A stretch of DNA of 64,000 bases from NCBI GenBank assembly GCA_022393335.1, contig JAJEKB010020949.1, positions 1 to 64,000 on the forward strand. Reading direction: 5' to 3'. The position numbers were made by a program, and so were the translations under genes. Position 1 is the first letter of the stretch; each line of letters opens with the position of its first letter. Source of the stretch: Macrotrachela quadricornifera (taxonomy: Eukaryota; Rotifera; Eurotatoria; Philodinida; Philodinidae). Below are positions 11,482-21,616 of the stretch, one piece after another. The notes under the pieces are model-generated. The model saw nothing but the letters and a program-made list of their open reading frames with translations. It did not search any database and had not been told where the DNA came from.

Positions 11482-13220
11482 ATGACGAATTCAACTGCGC
11501 AATTACCTGCAAAAACTTTTCTACAAAGCTACATGGCGCTTTCAAAACCGTCTGTCTTTGAAGATTTGAGTAGTGAATTACATATTTCCATATTTGAATA
11601 TTTGTATGCAAATGAATTAATTGAATCTTTTTGTAACTTAAATAGATACGTTCGCTTACAACAATTAAAATCATTGAAATATTATGATTATGATTTAATA
11701 CAAAATGAGATATCCAAATCAGTTTTTACCTCTTCATTCTTTGACCACATTCAAATATGCAATTAATATATGCGAGGAATTGATCATTGATTTTCTACTA
11801 CGTACAAATACCACAATTGAAATATTGTCAAATTAAATTATCACATGTACATGATCAAATTGATATTGTTTCTTCAGTTTAGCCGAAGAAGGATGAAAAA
11901 GCAATATCTACGTTAGAATATTTCGATATTGAATCAAAATTTGGTTTGTCATTCATTTATTTTTATTCAAATATTCTTTGATATTTCAATGGTTTTTTTG
12001 AATTGTCAACGTATCGAATCCTATTATATTACATACAAATACAAACCTATTGAGAATCTAATTTATTTATCAAAATTAATATCAAAACTTCATTCGACTA
12101 AATTCAGACCTTTATATTTACTTTCACAATCAACTCAAAACATCCGATATGTGCAATTAGATTTTTCAGCACCTACATCTAGTCGAGCATTTCTCGATGG
12201 TGAAAATTGAGTATATACAATTTTTATCATCATGGAAACATTTGAAACCTTTAAATATATGTATTAAAACGAAATATGCAATTTGGCATACTGATTTTCG
12301 TAATTTTCCTGATATTCGTCAAACATTGCAATTACTTCCATTTTTAGTTGAGCGTCATGTGTGTCCTATACTTGGGATCTTCTTGGACAATAGAACACAA
12401 GTTCGTTTCAACGCATATATGAGTACCCTAGTGAATGTACTGAACTAAGGGTACCCAATACTGAGAAATTTTCACCAGGGTACCCGATATGGGTACTTCG
12501 AAAAAGTCTCAGTAATTATACTGATGTAGGCACTGCATTAGGCACCCATACCAGTATGTTTACTGAACAAGTACTTGTAAGGGTACCCACACGTATAAAT
12601 TTACTGAGAAAATTTCTACAGGGTACCCTAAATTTGTCTCGTTCTGTGTAACGAACTGTTCATTCACCGTTTTCTTTTGCGCATACAGCTTAATATAAAC
12701 AACCAGACAAAACGTAAGAAATCAATTTTTTTTCAAGATTCTTTCTTGACAATTTACTAGTCGAGAACATACTGGTCTCGATAAAAAATTGAGAGAGGAC
12801 TACCTTGAAGTGGTTTGATAGAGATCCAACCAACTTAGGTCCGAAGGTCATATTTCAAAATTGACCTGATTGAATATTTTCAGAATTGGAAAAATTCATT
12901 TAAATCGAAAAAATGTCATAAAATGCCTTAAAATAAAAAAATAAAAAATGGGGTCAGGGTGAGGTTTGATCATCGACCATCAACATACTGCAATTTTGGC
13001 GCCAGAGTACCCAAAAATACTGTGCAATAGTACTTATTTACTGAACACTTTTCAGCAGGGTACTTGACAAAGTACTTAAGTACCCTCAAGTTGTTGGGAC
13101 ATTCTTGTACCAGGGTACTTTTTTAGGTACCTTCATGTCAGTACATTCACTAGGGTAAGAATAACTTAAAGACAAGAATTCTGAACAATCCTTTTTATAT
13201 ATGTAATTAAAACTACACAA
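11482..13220 (+). pseudogene. F-box protein pseudogene, interrupted by a transposon
   Basis: ATG 11482 opens a frame whose residues of about 25-62 match an F-box (VFEDLSSELHISIFEYL followed by ANELIESFCNLN). F-box proteins link targets to SCF ubiquitin ligases. The frame stops at 11766. Protein-like sequence of the same type goes on in shifted frames: PQLKYCQIKLSH near 11812, LEYFDIESKFGL near 11912, a longer frame at 12002-12210, and 12197-12424. There are several stops and frameshifts, so the copy is dead. At 12425 a 730-bp element interrupts it, and the frame resumes at 13156 for about 15 codons to a stop. Large F-box families of this kind occur in rotifers. Confidence 0.72.
12426..13155. 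mobile_element. 730-bp non-autonomous TIR element with TA target duplication
   Basis: The ends are CCCTAGTGAATGTACTGA and its exact reverse complement TCAGTACATTCACTAGGG. Both sides are flanked by TA (12424-12425 and 13156-13157). Inside there are many copies of the palindromic motif GGGTACCC and near variants (GGGTACTT, AGTACCC) spread through both subterminal regions. There is no transposase frame. TA duplication fits Tc1/mariner-type or a related DDE transposase acting in trans. It sits inside the F-box pseudogene, and removing it restores a continuous frame across the junction. Confidence 0.85.
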
Positions 13221-13598
13221 AAATTTTCTACTCGATGATTTTAATTATATTTTAATTATAAAATCTTAGTGACATCTTGTGATGTTTTATGTATTTTGAA
13301 TGATATTCATTATCATTGATATTCATCGAGAACATTTAATTATCCATCTGTTAAGTAAATTACTTCTGCTACTTCAGAGTTCGTTCAACAAATATATACT
13401 GATTAAACCTCAACAGGAAATGTTATTACAAAGTCAACAATAGATTCATCTCATAAGCACTACTATCAACTAATTTCAACATGTACGAATGAGTTCATAC
13501 GACAATGACTTTATTATCAAATTCAACACTATCATTGTTATTCTTCGTAAATATCTTGTACCATTATTTTAAATTTTGGGTAACCTATCTATGTTGCA

Positions 13599-14147
13599 TT
13601 TCTTTTTGCAACTCTATCTTCGACCGTAGTTATTCTTGCATCAGTTGATCGTTTATCCATTTCTTCTCGAAATATTCAAACAAGATTGTGTAGTTTAAAA
13701 CGGTTAACTTATTTTTCAAATAAGTATAAGTACAATATTCTAGATTATATTTAATTTTCATATATTTATTAAAATTAATATTCAACAATTAATTCTCTCT
13801 ATTTATTTGTTATTATGATATGACAAAATTTTATCTTGATTTTGGTTTTTTTTCTCTTTAATGAGTGTTCATATCCTTTTTGGTTTGATGATGTTTATTT
13901 AATGTGCAACTATGTATATGGAACAATCATAAGAGGAGGATCACTAACACCATTACAACAAGTAATTCCTCAATTTTTATCGATACTTTATAACATTCCC
14001 TTTTGTACTAATTTCTCCATATTTATAATCGTATCAAAATCTTTTCGACATGAAGTCAAACGATTGAATTTCGGAAGATGCAGAAAGGACTTAGTCAACT
14101 TAGTAGGAGGAAAAAATAATGAGTATAATATTGTTGTTGTCAAATAA
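13599..14147 (+). pseudogene. Rhodopsin-like GPCR relic
   Basis: Two blocks survive. Near 13599-13745 the frame reads a hydrophobic helix ending SVDRLSISSRNIQTR, resembling TM3 and the DRY-type start of intracellular loop 2. Near 13906-14060 it reads TIIRGGSLTPLQQ, a hydrophobic helix, and SKSFRHEVKRL, resembling TM6-TM7 and helix 8. The middle of the receptor and the N-terminus are missing or frameshifted, and TAA closes the first block. A fragment of the same second block occurs at 31135-31240. GPCR assignment rests on pattern recognition only. Confidence 0.5.
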
Positions 14148-14503
14148 ATGATGACAAAAATAAAATTTAACTTAAAAAATGTTTTGTTTTAAGAGCGTGT
14201 TCAAGATACGAAATTCATATCCGCAGTCCAATTTCGTACGACATCTTTTTAATTTTTTCATTTGCGTATCTTCGATCCATTGGTAAGTACGACTTATTCT
14301 AATTGGAACATGTCAATAGGTAGATAGTTACTGTTATGATATGATGTCACTTCCGTTTTATTATACCTGTCAGAGAAAACTATGTTGTTGATGTAACAAA
14401 TTGTAATTTCAATTGGTTATAGTATGATGCAATTATGTTTCAAATATAATGTTATATATAATATTATGCTTATCGGAATATTCATTACAGACTATAATTT
14501 AAG

Positions 14504-15358
14504 ATGACATCAAACAAAGGTTCAATTAGGAGGAGATATGAACGATGTGTGAATATTGTAATAAAAGATTTTATTGAAATTGGAAATGATGTGAATGTTG
14601 ATGATATATTACCAATATGGACCAAGTATGTATAGAATATGTTAATTCTAATGTTTTCATAAATTCAATGTGTTTTTAGAGAACAAGAGGAGATGGTTCC
14701 ATCAATTATTACTGATGTGGATCAAATTGAACAACCTATTATATATATTGCTGGATTAGATATAAGTTTTGTTAAAACAAATGATAAAGCTGTTGCATCG
14801 ATGGTTATTTTTGATTATACAACATTAAATATTGTAGCTAAAATTAGTATTTATTGTGTGATCAAAATTCCATATATATCTGGTTATTTAGCATTTCGTG
14901 AAGCTCCAATATTTATGAAATTAATTGAGACTCAAAAGCAATATTGTTCTTATCTAACACCACAAGTCATTCTAATCGATGGAAATGGTGTTTGGCATCC
15001 ACGTCGTGCGGGTAGTGCTTCACATTTTGGAATTTTCAGTGGTATTCCATGTTTTGGTGCATCGAAAAACGTCCTCTGTGTTGATAGCATTACAAGACCT
15101 AAAATTCAAGAATTATTAAATGAAAATGCACCACAAAAAGATCAGTATATTGAAGTTAAGGACGACAGTGATAATGTTCTTGGTATAGCTTATAATGTCA
15201 CTGGTAATGTAAAAAATGCTGTTTATATTAGTGCTGGACATAAGATAACATTGGCAACAGCTTTAAATATATTTCAATCAGTGACTCAGTATCGTATTTG
15301 TGAACCAATACGACAAGCGGATTTACTTAGTCGACACATGGTTAGGAAAATTTCATAA
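14504..15358 (+). CDS. ENDOV: Endonuclease V
   Basis: Two exons, 14504-14625 and 14680-15358, with a 54-bp GT-AG intron, encode 266 residues, close to the animal family length. Endonuclease V cleaves one nucleotide 3' of inosine; in animals it acts mainly on inosine-containing RNA, in nucleus, nucleolus or cytoplasm. Diagnostic elements are D68 in GLDISF, the wedge YISG at 106-109, E115 in LAFREAP, D141 in LIDGNG, the GASK segment with K170, H228 in ISAGHK, and CEPIRQAD at 248-255. Metal-binding D68, E115 and D141 are all present. The position usually read as GVAK is GASK here. The glutathione transferase gene follows 506 bp downstream on the same strand. Confidence 0.93.
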
Positions 15359-15864
15359 ATAAACATTTTTTTTCATCATTTTTTTGTTATTCATATTCTT
15401 TGCGTTGGAACGATTATTCCAATGAATTAAATATAGTGAATGATTTTGTTACAAAATAAAAGATATTTTTGACTGAATGGCTTGTCTACACGTAAGAATC
15501 AACATATAAAGCTAATCGTATGATTTACTGTAATATGTGACAATAAAAAGTTGATACATTGAAAGTTATGCAATGACAAAACTTAGTTGGTAGAATAAAA
15601 AATTGAGTTTTGATACAAAACAGGTAATTTATTGAAACTTTTTCTATTGCACTCCTATACCTACGTATCAGCAACGTAAAATACAAAACAAGAAAAATAT
15701 GAGTGTCTGTACGATAAGAATCATTTTTTTTTCTTTCTTTCACGTTTATGCACATGTCTAGCGAATCGAAAGTTGTTTATTCCTTTTTTTTTCTATTTAT
15801 TCGTTTGCATACGAGTGTTTTTAAACTTTTCTCAACCATTATTATTGCTTGTAGTCTTTAGAAA
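15359..15864. other. Intergenic spacer between endonuclease V and GST genes
   Basis: No exon or repeat is evident. A pyrimidine-rich run at about 15725-15800 precedes the GST start by about 65 bp and may be part of its promoter or leader. Confidence 0.4.
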
Positions 15865-16512
15865 ATGTTAATTATTCATCATCTCGGTATTTCACAATCA
15901 GAACGGATTGTTTGGCTCTGTGAAGAACTTGAAATTCCCTATGAACTTGTTCGGTACGATCGTGATCCTCAAACACGTCTTGCTCCAGAAGAATACAAAG
16001 CACTTCATCCAGTTGGAACAGCTCCTGTTATTGTTGATGGAGATGTTTTATTAGCAGAATCGGGTGCTATTATTGACTATATTATTGCTAAGTACGGTAA
16101 TAATCGTTTCACATTGAAAGCCGATCATCCAAATTTTGCTGACTATCTATTTTGGTATCATTATGCAAATGGTTCAATCATGCCAGCTATGATTGTTGAC
16201 TTAGTTGTCAAAATAGTAGCGAAAGAAGTGCAAAGTGAAAATCCTATAGTGAATACATTGCAACAACGTGCTACTCGCGCAATGGATCTAGTGGAAAAAC
16301 GCTTGAGTACAAATGATTATTTTGCTGGTAGTGAATTTACTGCTGCGGATATTATGATGTTATTTCCATTGACAACTATGCGTGATTTTAGACCAATTGA
16401 TCTAACACCTTATCCTCATATACGTGCTTATTTAAAACGAATTGGTGCGCGGCCTGCTTATCAGCGTGCAATGAAAAAGGGAGATCCAGATTTTAAACCA
16501 TTATTAGATTAA
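15865..16512 (+). CDS. Glutathione S-transferase, bacterial/fungal-like, intronless
   Basis: A 215-residue protein from ATG 15865 to TAA 16512 with no intron. Residues 1-80 form the thioredoxin-like half: S10/S12 in the LGISQSERIVW segment near the usual catalytic position, TAPV with cis-Pro54, and E65-S66 in ESGAI for the gamma-glutamyl group of glutathione. Residues of about 90-205 form the helical half, with FTAADIMM near 155-163 as the conserved N-capping box (normally (T/S)xxD). It would conjugate glutathione to electrophiles or act as a peroxidase in the cytosol. The N-terminal pattern HHLG-SQSERIVWLCEEL is one I associate with proteobacterial and fungal GSTs rather than animal classes, so horizontal acquisition is plausible. 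Base composition matches the neighbours. Confidence 0.9.
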   Translation: MLIIHHLGISQSERIVWLCEELEIPYELVRYDRDPQTRLAPEEYKALHPVGTAPVIVDGDVLLAESGAIIDYIIAKYGNNRFTLKADHPNFADYLFWYHYANGSIMPAMIVDLVVKIVAKEVQSENPIVNTLQQRATRAMDLVEKRLSTNDYFAGSEFTAADIMMLFPLTTMRDFRPIDLTPYPHIRAYLKRIGARPAYQRAMKKGDPDFKPLLD

Positions 16513-17733
16513 TATAAAACAGTATCTCGATCACAATATCTTTTCATCAACTTTTATGATGTAATTCGAACATAGTGTTTCAAATTAGTTAGATTTTTTT
16601 TCCTGATTTTTAATGATAGTTTATCGTTTCTTTCTTAAATAAATTTCTGTAGAAAAAATCTTACAACAAGTAACGCTCGTTGGTGCGACTCGCTTCACCC
16701 TCAACTGAAATCGATCTAGGTATTTTCTCATAGTTTCATGAATTTTGCTCTGAGAACTATAACTAAGAGGATATATAAATACAAAAAAAGCAGCTCAATA
16801 ATCACTAAAATGGATCCTAAGAAACAGCCTAGAATAGGTCATTTATCCCTTTACAGACTTCAGTTTTCATCTGTTCGATATCATCTATGATTCAGATGTA
16901 GCTTATAAAAATTAGCGCTCATCTTACAAATTCGCTCACCCTTTTCTAAAAAAAATTTTGTATGATTCTCATTGAACATAACTACGATTGTAATTATTTT
17001 ATATTTCAGTCTTCTTGATCATATGAAAGATAGAAAGCCAATGTCTACTCTTTACTCATTGTCGTCTTATAGCAGAAACATTCCTATCTATGATTCATAT
17101 ATCAACGATAATCATTCTTTTTATTTATTATATCTATATCAAAGACTACCGCTAGGCAGCAATTTGTGAATGAAAACTTGAAAATATTATTCTCAGAATA
17201 TTATGTCAAACAATATTCTCTTCCAGTGTGAAATGCAATTTCTGGTAACTAAGCATATAAACTACATTAGTCGATCCTAATGTCTCATTGTGCAGCAGTA
17301 GCTTTATCAAAACGTAAAGCTGAGTAACGCATTGGTTATCAGATGTCATCTATTTACACTTCTAAGATCAGTTATGGCATATAAGATGTGATGTTGTTTA
17401 GAACAACTCTTACTCGTCATCTATAAAAAAAATGTTGAATTCAATTTATCATAGACAGCTCTTAGATAAGATAAACAGTAATCTTCAACGATCTCTCATT
17501 ATAAGAGTTTCAATAAAGAACTAAATATAAAACTAAAAATCGCTAACTTTTTTCTTTAGTTAGAAAAGTATTAACGTATGTCTGTTGTCAGATAAAGTTA
17601 ACTACAACATGGATATTGTGCAGTTTTATATTTTCTGTAAAAATTCAATTAATAAAAGTTTTCTACAAGATTCTATTCTAGTTTGACTGACATACTTTCA
17701 ATAAATCAGTCGTATAAGCATCTATTCATTTGG
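16513..17733. other. Gene-free stretch
   Basis: I see no exon, RNA gene or clear repeat in this AT-rich segment. Confidence 0.4.
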
Positions 17734-18612
17734 CAGTGTAGCTTCAAATAGTTCATTTACAACAGCAATAGCTGTACTTAGTTATAGTTGTTCATGAATG
17801 ATCATTGTATATTTAGAATTGTGTTTTACTATCCATGCTCACGAAATCGAATCAATAGAAATGCACATACAGTACAACTTCTAGATCGAGACATAGTTGT
17901 ATTATGACCTATGTACTCTTTTCCTGTCTTGTCTACAATAAAAACTATTAAAATTAAACATTTCACTTAAATTCATTGTACTTCTCCCGATTCTATCAAA
18001 GTGATAGCTATATGATCGAATGAATCTGATTTTGTTGACTAATATGTCTTAATGATAGAAAATATCATCAAAAGGTAAATAATGATATAAAGGACAAATT
18101 AGTTAGAATAATAATGTACTAACAAGAATTCAATGCTAACAGTGATTTTCTAACCGAAATAGTCAATAACCAATGAACTACAAATATTCAGCAGGAAAAA
18201 AGAAAACAGTTTACTTTAAAAAATCCTGCAAGTGTGATCAAATATCTATTTTTATTTTTTATTTTGTATCACTTGAACTTATTCAGAAAATCTTTTTTTC
18301 TGTGTATTTTTATATTTGTGAAAGCTATCGGTGTGAAATTGTTTTTTATATGTGTTAACATTTATTTCGATGAATAAAGTTCAAATAACATAAATGAATA
18401 ATTTTATAAACTCAAAGAGCCGCAGATTTTTGAGGAGGATTAGTGACGATTGTAAACGACCATGTACGATAATGAATACGATCGTTTACTGAAGCAACAC
18501 GTTCGTATATGATGTGTGTATTTCTCCGTATACGCTCACGGAAATAGACGGTCATTATACGACCTCAGGTAATACAGAGAAATACGGTTGTATTCGAAGC
18601 GTATATAATATG
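17734..18612 (+). repeat. Dispersed direct repeat, copy 1
   Basis: This 879-bp block recurs at 31245-32088 in the same orientation with only a few per cent differences. It starts CAGTGTAGCTTCAAATAG and ends CGTATATAATATGT in both copies. Copy 1 carries about 35 extra bases near 18550-18585, close to several CGTATACG-type palindromes. A 61-codon frame is shared by both copies (18173-18358 here) but looks non-coding (K/F/Y/I-rich). No terminal inverted repeats or target duplications could be identified, so it may be a segmental duplication rather than a transposon. Confidence 0.85.
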
Positions 18613-18654
18613 TATACGACCGTATACGAAATGTGTAACGCTTGACCTGGGAGG

Positions 18655-18656
<2 letters not shown>

Positions 18657-18687
<31 letters not shown>
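18657..18687. repeat. (TA)n microsatellite
   Basis: About 15 uninterrupted TA units. Confidence 0.9.
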
Positions 18688-18692
<5 letters not shown>

Positions 18693-18764
18693 TAGCGGAG
18701 GTACCCGATGGAAAGGGAATATGGTTAAAGTTATGCATCTTCCATCCGACTTTTTCTGTTGTAC

Positions 18765-19085
18765 ATAACACATCTTCTACAGGATTGTTCCCCGCTGTGG
18801 ACGAGCTAACTGCAACAGAAATTTTCGTGTCACACCTGAAACCTCTTGCACAGGACTTTTACCGGCATGCATCAGGCATCTTTAACAGGATTGTTCCTAC
18901 TATGCGTTAGGTGTTCGCCATCGGACTCTTCTCACCGTGTGTGATACCTCTTCTACAGGGCTTTTTCACCGTACCTGAAACCTCTGCTACAGATCTTACC
19001 CCATCCTGCGTGGGATATCTTTTTCACAGAGCTTTTCTTGCCGTGTATTAGGCATCTTCAACAGGACTCTTCTCATCGGACTAAA
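18765..19085. repeat. Degenerate minisatellite, period about 36 bp
   Basis: Roughly nine diverged units follow the pattern ATCTTCTACAGGACTTTT then about 18 bases containing CACCGTGT or CGGCATGC. Examples begin near 18771, 18840, 18875, 18948, 18980, 19016 and 19052. The block is clearly more GC-rich than its surroundings. No coding frame is maintained. Confidence 0.65.
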
Positions 19086-19239
19086 GCTGAATCCTCGTTC
19101 ATGTCCATTCTGGACACGATCATGCACGCCCCCCTTTCTCACGCCCAATCACTCTGCCGCCTTTCCTTAGTGCACTCAAAGAACTGATGAGGATAGTTCC
19201 GTGATGCTATCTCTCACGATGACTAAATACATAGCGAAC

Positions 19240-19992
19240 AGTCTCATCAGAATTTCGATTTGTATTGATCGTGATGAAATTTCACCCAGTCCCTTCCGTG
19301 CACCCCGTTTAGTGGTTAGTGATTCCAACCCCACATCGACTTTCCTCAGGAGCTATGGAAGTAGTGTGGTAAGTTTTGTAACGCTAGCTATCACAGAAAC
19401 TGGATGCATAGCGAACAGACAAACATTCTTCTTTATATATATAGATACGTCATCGTTGTGAGTCAAAAAAAAGAACAAATACGTTATTTCTGTGAGTCAT
19501 AGAAAATTAATGGATACAACGTAGTTGTGAATTTAGGAAATACTCGTACACATTTTTCTCTTATAACGTATTAGAAACATTCGATTTTCAAATTTAAACC
19601 AAATAATCCTCGATAAAAATGATTAATCTTAAAATCATAACAAATTCGCCAAATTTCTGGAAAATTGGCGCAACCGTTTATTGCGATAGCACTTGAGTGA
19701 AATTTCGCCCAGACGGTCCCTCATTACTCCGATTAATGATAACAGTACTTTTTAAATCTACCTCTGGACTCAGAGAAGCACCATGGAAGGTTTGTTAATG
19801 TTAGCTATTACAGTACTATCTGGGTGAGACTTCACTCACTCACCCACACCATCGGTGGGTGACTCCGTCATGACCTTCCTCTGACTCGCAGAGGCACCAT
19901 GGAAAGTTTGGTAATACTAGCTAGTACAGGGACTGAATGCATAACGCACAAACAGACAGACAAATAGACATTCTTCTTTATATATATAGATG
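19240..19992. repeat. Cluster of related dispersed repeats
   Basis: Two clear copies end in ACATTCTTCTTTATATATA followed by TAGAT (ends near 19447 and 19991). Both contain the order CACCC, GACTTTCCTC or GACCTTCCTCTGA, TATGGAAG or CATGGAAAG, then GGATGCATAGCG or GAATGCATAACGC. A third decayed copy lies at about 19690-19815. They look like 3' pieces of a retroposon-like family, but no reverse transcriptase or tail signal is present to decide. Confidence 0.55.
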
Positions 19993-20226
19993 AGTAACAG
20001 ATAGACCTATACCCAGATGGGTAATATATAGATCTATACCCGCACGGGTAACGCGTCAACCAATATTCGCAAGGGTAACTTATAGGCTTAAACCTATATG
20101 GGTAACATATCAACCTTTTTCTCCAAGGGTAATGTATACACATACCTATATGGATAATCAATAGACTTACATCCCCAAGAGTAACGTATGCACATATACT
20201 CATATGAGTAACCTATAGATCTATAC
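19990..20226. repeat. 27-bp minisatellite
   Basis: About eight to nine units of 27 bp, each beginning GGGTAA (or GAGTAA) followed by AGATCTATACC-like sequence. The period is a multiple of three, so the minus strand reads as a nine-residue repeat YPxGYRSIx. I regard that frame as a by-product, since there is no start context or splice structure. Confidence 0.75.
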
Positions 20227-21054
20227 CTATAAAGAGTGGGCCAGAAGTCTTCACTCTAAAAAAAATAGGTGTTTTACGAAACCTGTGCCTAGGGGAAGAA
20301 CCTTTAAGGTTTCGTATCGATTTACGAAACCTAAAAAGGTTTAGCAAATCGCTCTCTGATCTTTTTTAGGTTCAGCAAATCGATACGAAACCTTAAAGGT
20401 TCTTCCCCTGAGCACAGGTTTCGTAAAACACCTGTTTTTTTTAGAGTGTTCATTCGATTTGTACAATCAATTTTTTTATGTTAAAGCATGTATTTAAAAA
20501 TTTGTTTTTATGATAGAAAGATGCAACAAAACACGTTCGACAAAATAGTTTATAACTAATTTCTTCTAATTTATATAGTAAAAAAGTAATAAGCTTAGAA
20601 ATATGTACTAAAAAAACTAAAAATTAATCGTTGATGTTTTAAATCATAGAGAGAGAATAGTGAACTCAGTGCAACTTAAACGTTTATTTCATGCTATATT
20701 CGCTTTGAATTTATTGTATAATTAAGTTTAGATTTAATATTATCTTCAAAATCAACTATATTATGACCATAAAGTGAATAACCCATGAGCTAAATGTTCA
20801 AATTGCACTGAGTTCACTAATCTCTTTCTATGATCTAAAACATCAGCGATTAATTTTTAGTTTTTTTAGTACATATTTCTAAGCTTATTACTTTTTTACT
20901 ATATAAATTAGAAGAAATTAGTTATAAACTATTTTGTCGAACGTGTTTTGCTGCATCTTTCTATCATAAAAACAAATTTTTAAATACATGCTTTAACATA
21001 AAAAAATTGATTGTACAAATCGAGTGAAGACTTCTGGCCCACCCTTTATAGGAA
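20227..21054. mobile_element. Foldback element with a nested foldback insertion
   Basis: The outer arms are 20227-20254 plus about 20450-20700, pairing with about 20790-21054. Landmarks are GTGGGCCAGAAGTCTTCACT on the left and AGTGAAGACTTCTGGCCCAC on the right. The left arm is broken at about 20252-20449 by a second palindrome with ends CACTCTAAAAAAAATAGGTG and its complement, absent from the right arm. The inner element carries inverted AGGTTTCGTA/TACGAAACCT motifs. The right arm shows the uninterrupted state, so the inner element arrived later. No coding capacity. Confidence 0.8.
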
Positions 21055-21616
21055 TTACTGTAAAAATATTTTTGATCTCTTTATTTATAATAGATCAATT
21101 ATAGAAGACTTCATTTTCGTTGACTTTTTTGTCTTTTTATTTAGAGATTAAATTTCTATGTAGTACAACTTCTTTTGTAAACTTACCTAATGATAAACCC
21201 TTAAGCAAGGTTCGAAACGATCGCGGTAAGTTGCTTGGGATTATCTTATGAATACTCAACATTTATAAGATTTCTACGATATTACAATTACATCTTAACA
21301 CTAGATTGAATTGTTGGAAGTATTTTCATGATACTTTCATAATTTGCTTTCAAGTTAAGATTTAATTTAATGCAGCTATTTAATTTCGAACTTACTTGTC
21401 AAGTGTCTTAAACAAACACAATAACGATCATCGTAAGTTCCTTGGAATTATCTTATGGATCCTCACACCCTCAAGGTTTACATCTGTTTGATCTAAATGT
21501 TTGTTGTTACGAGGAGACTATGACATTTTGAAAGAAGAGATGAAACAAGCACTCATGAGAGTACCTAGAAACACGAGTACTGCTTGGCGGTGGTATCTTT
21601 GGTGATATCAACATCA
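21055..21616. other. Gene-free stretch with a short direct repeat pair
   Basis: About 43 bp near 21218-21260 (CGGTAAGTTGCTTGGGATTA) recurs diverged at 21426-21470 (CGTAAGTTCCTTGGAATTA). Nothing else is recognised. Confidence 0.4.

Noticed and set aside
18173..18358. 61-codon frame conserved between the two duplicated blocks
   Set aside because: Conservation follows from recent duplication of the whole block; composition is low-complexity.
19868..20203. Minus-strand frame with a repeating YPxGYRSI peptide
   Set aside because: It is the translation of a 27-bp minisatellite; nothing supports expression.
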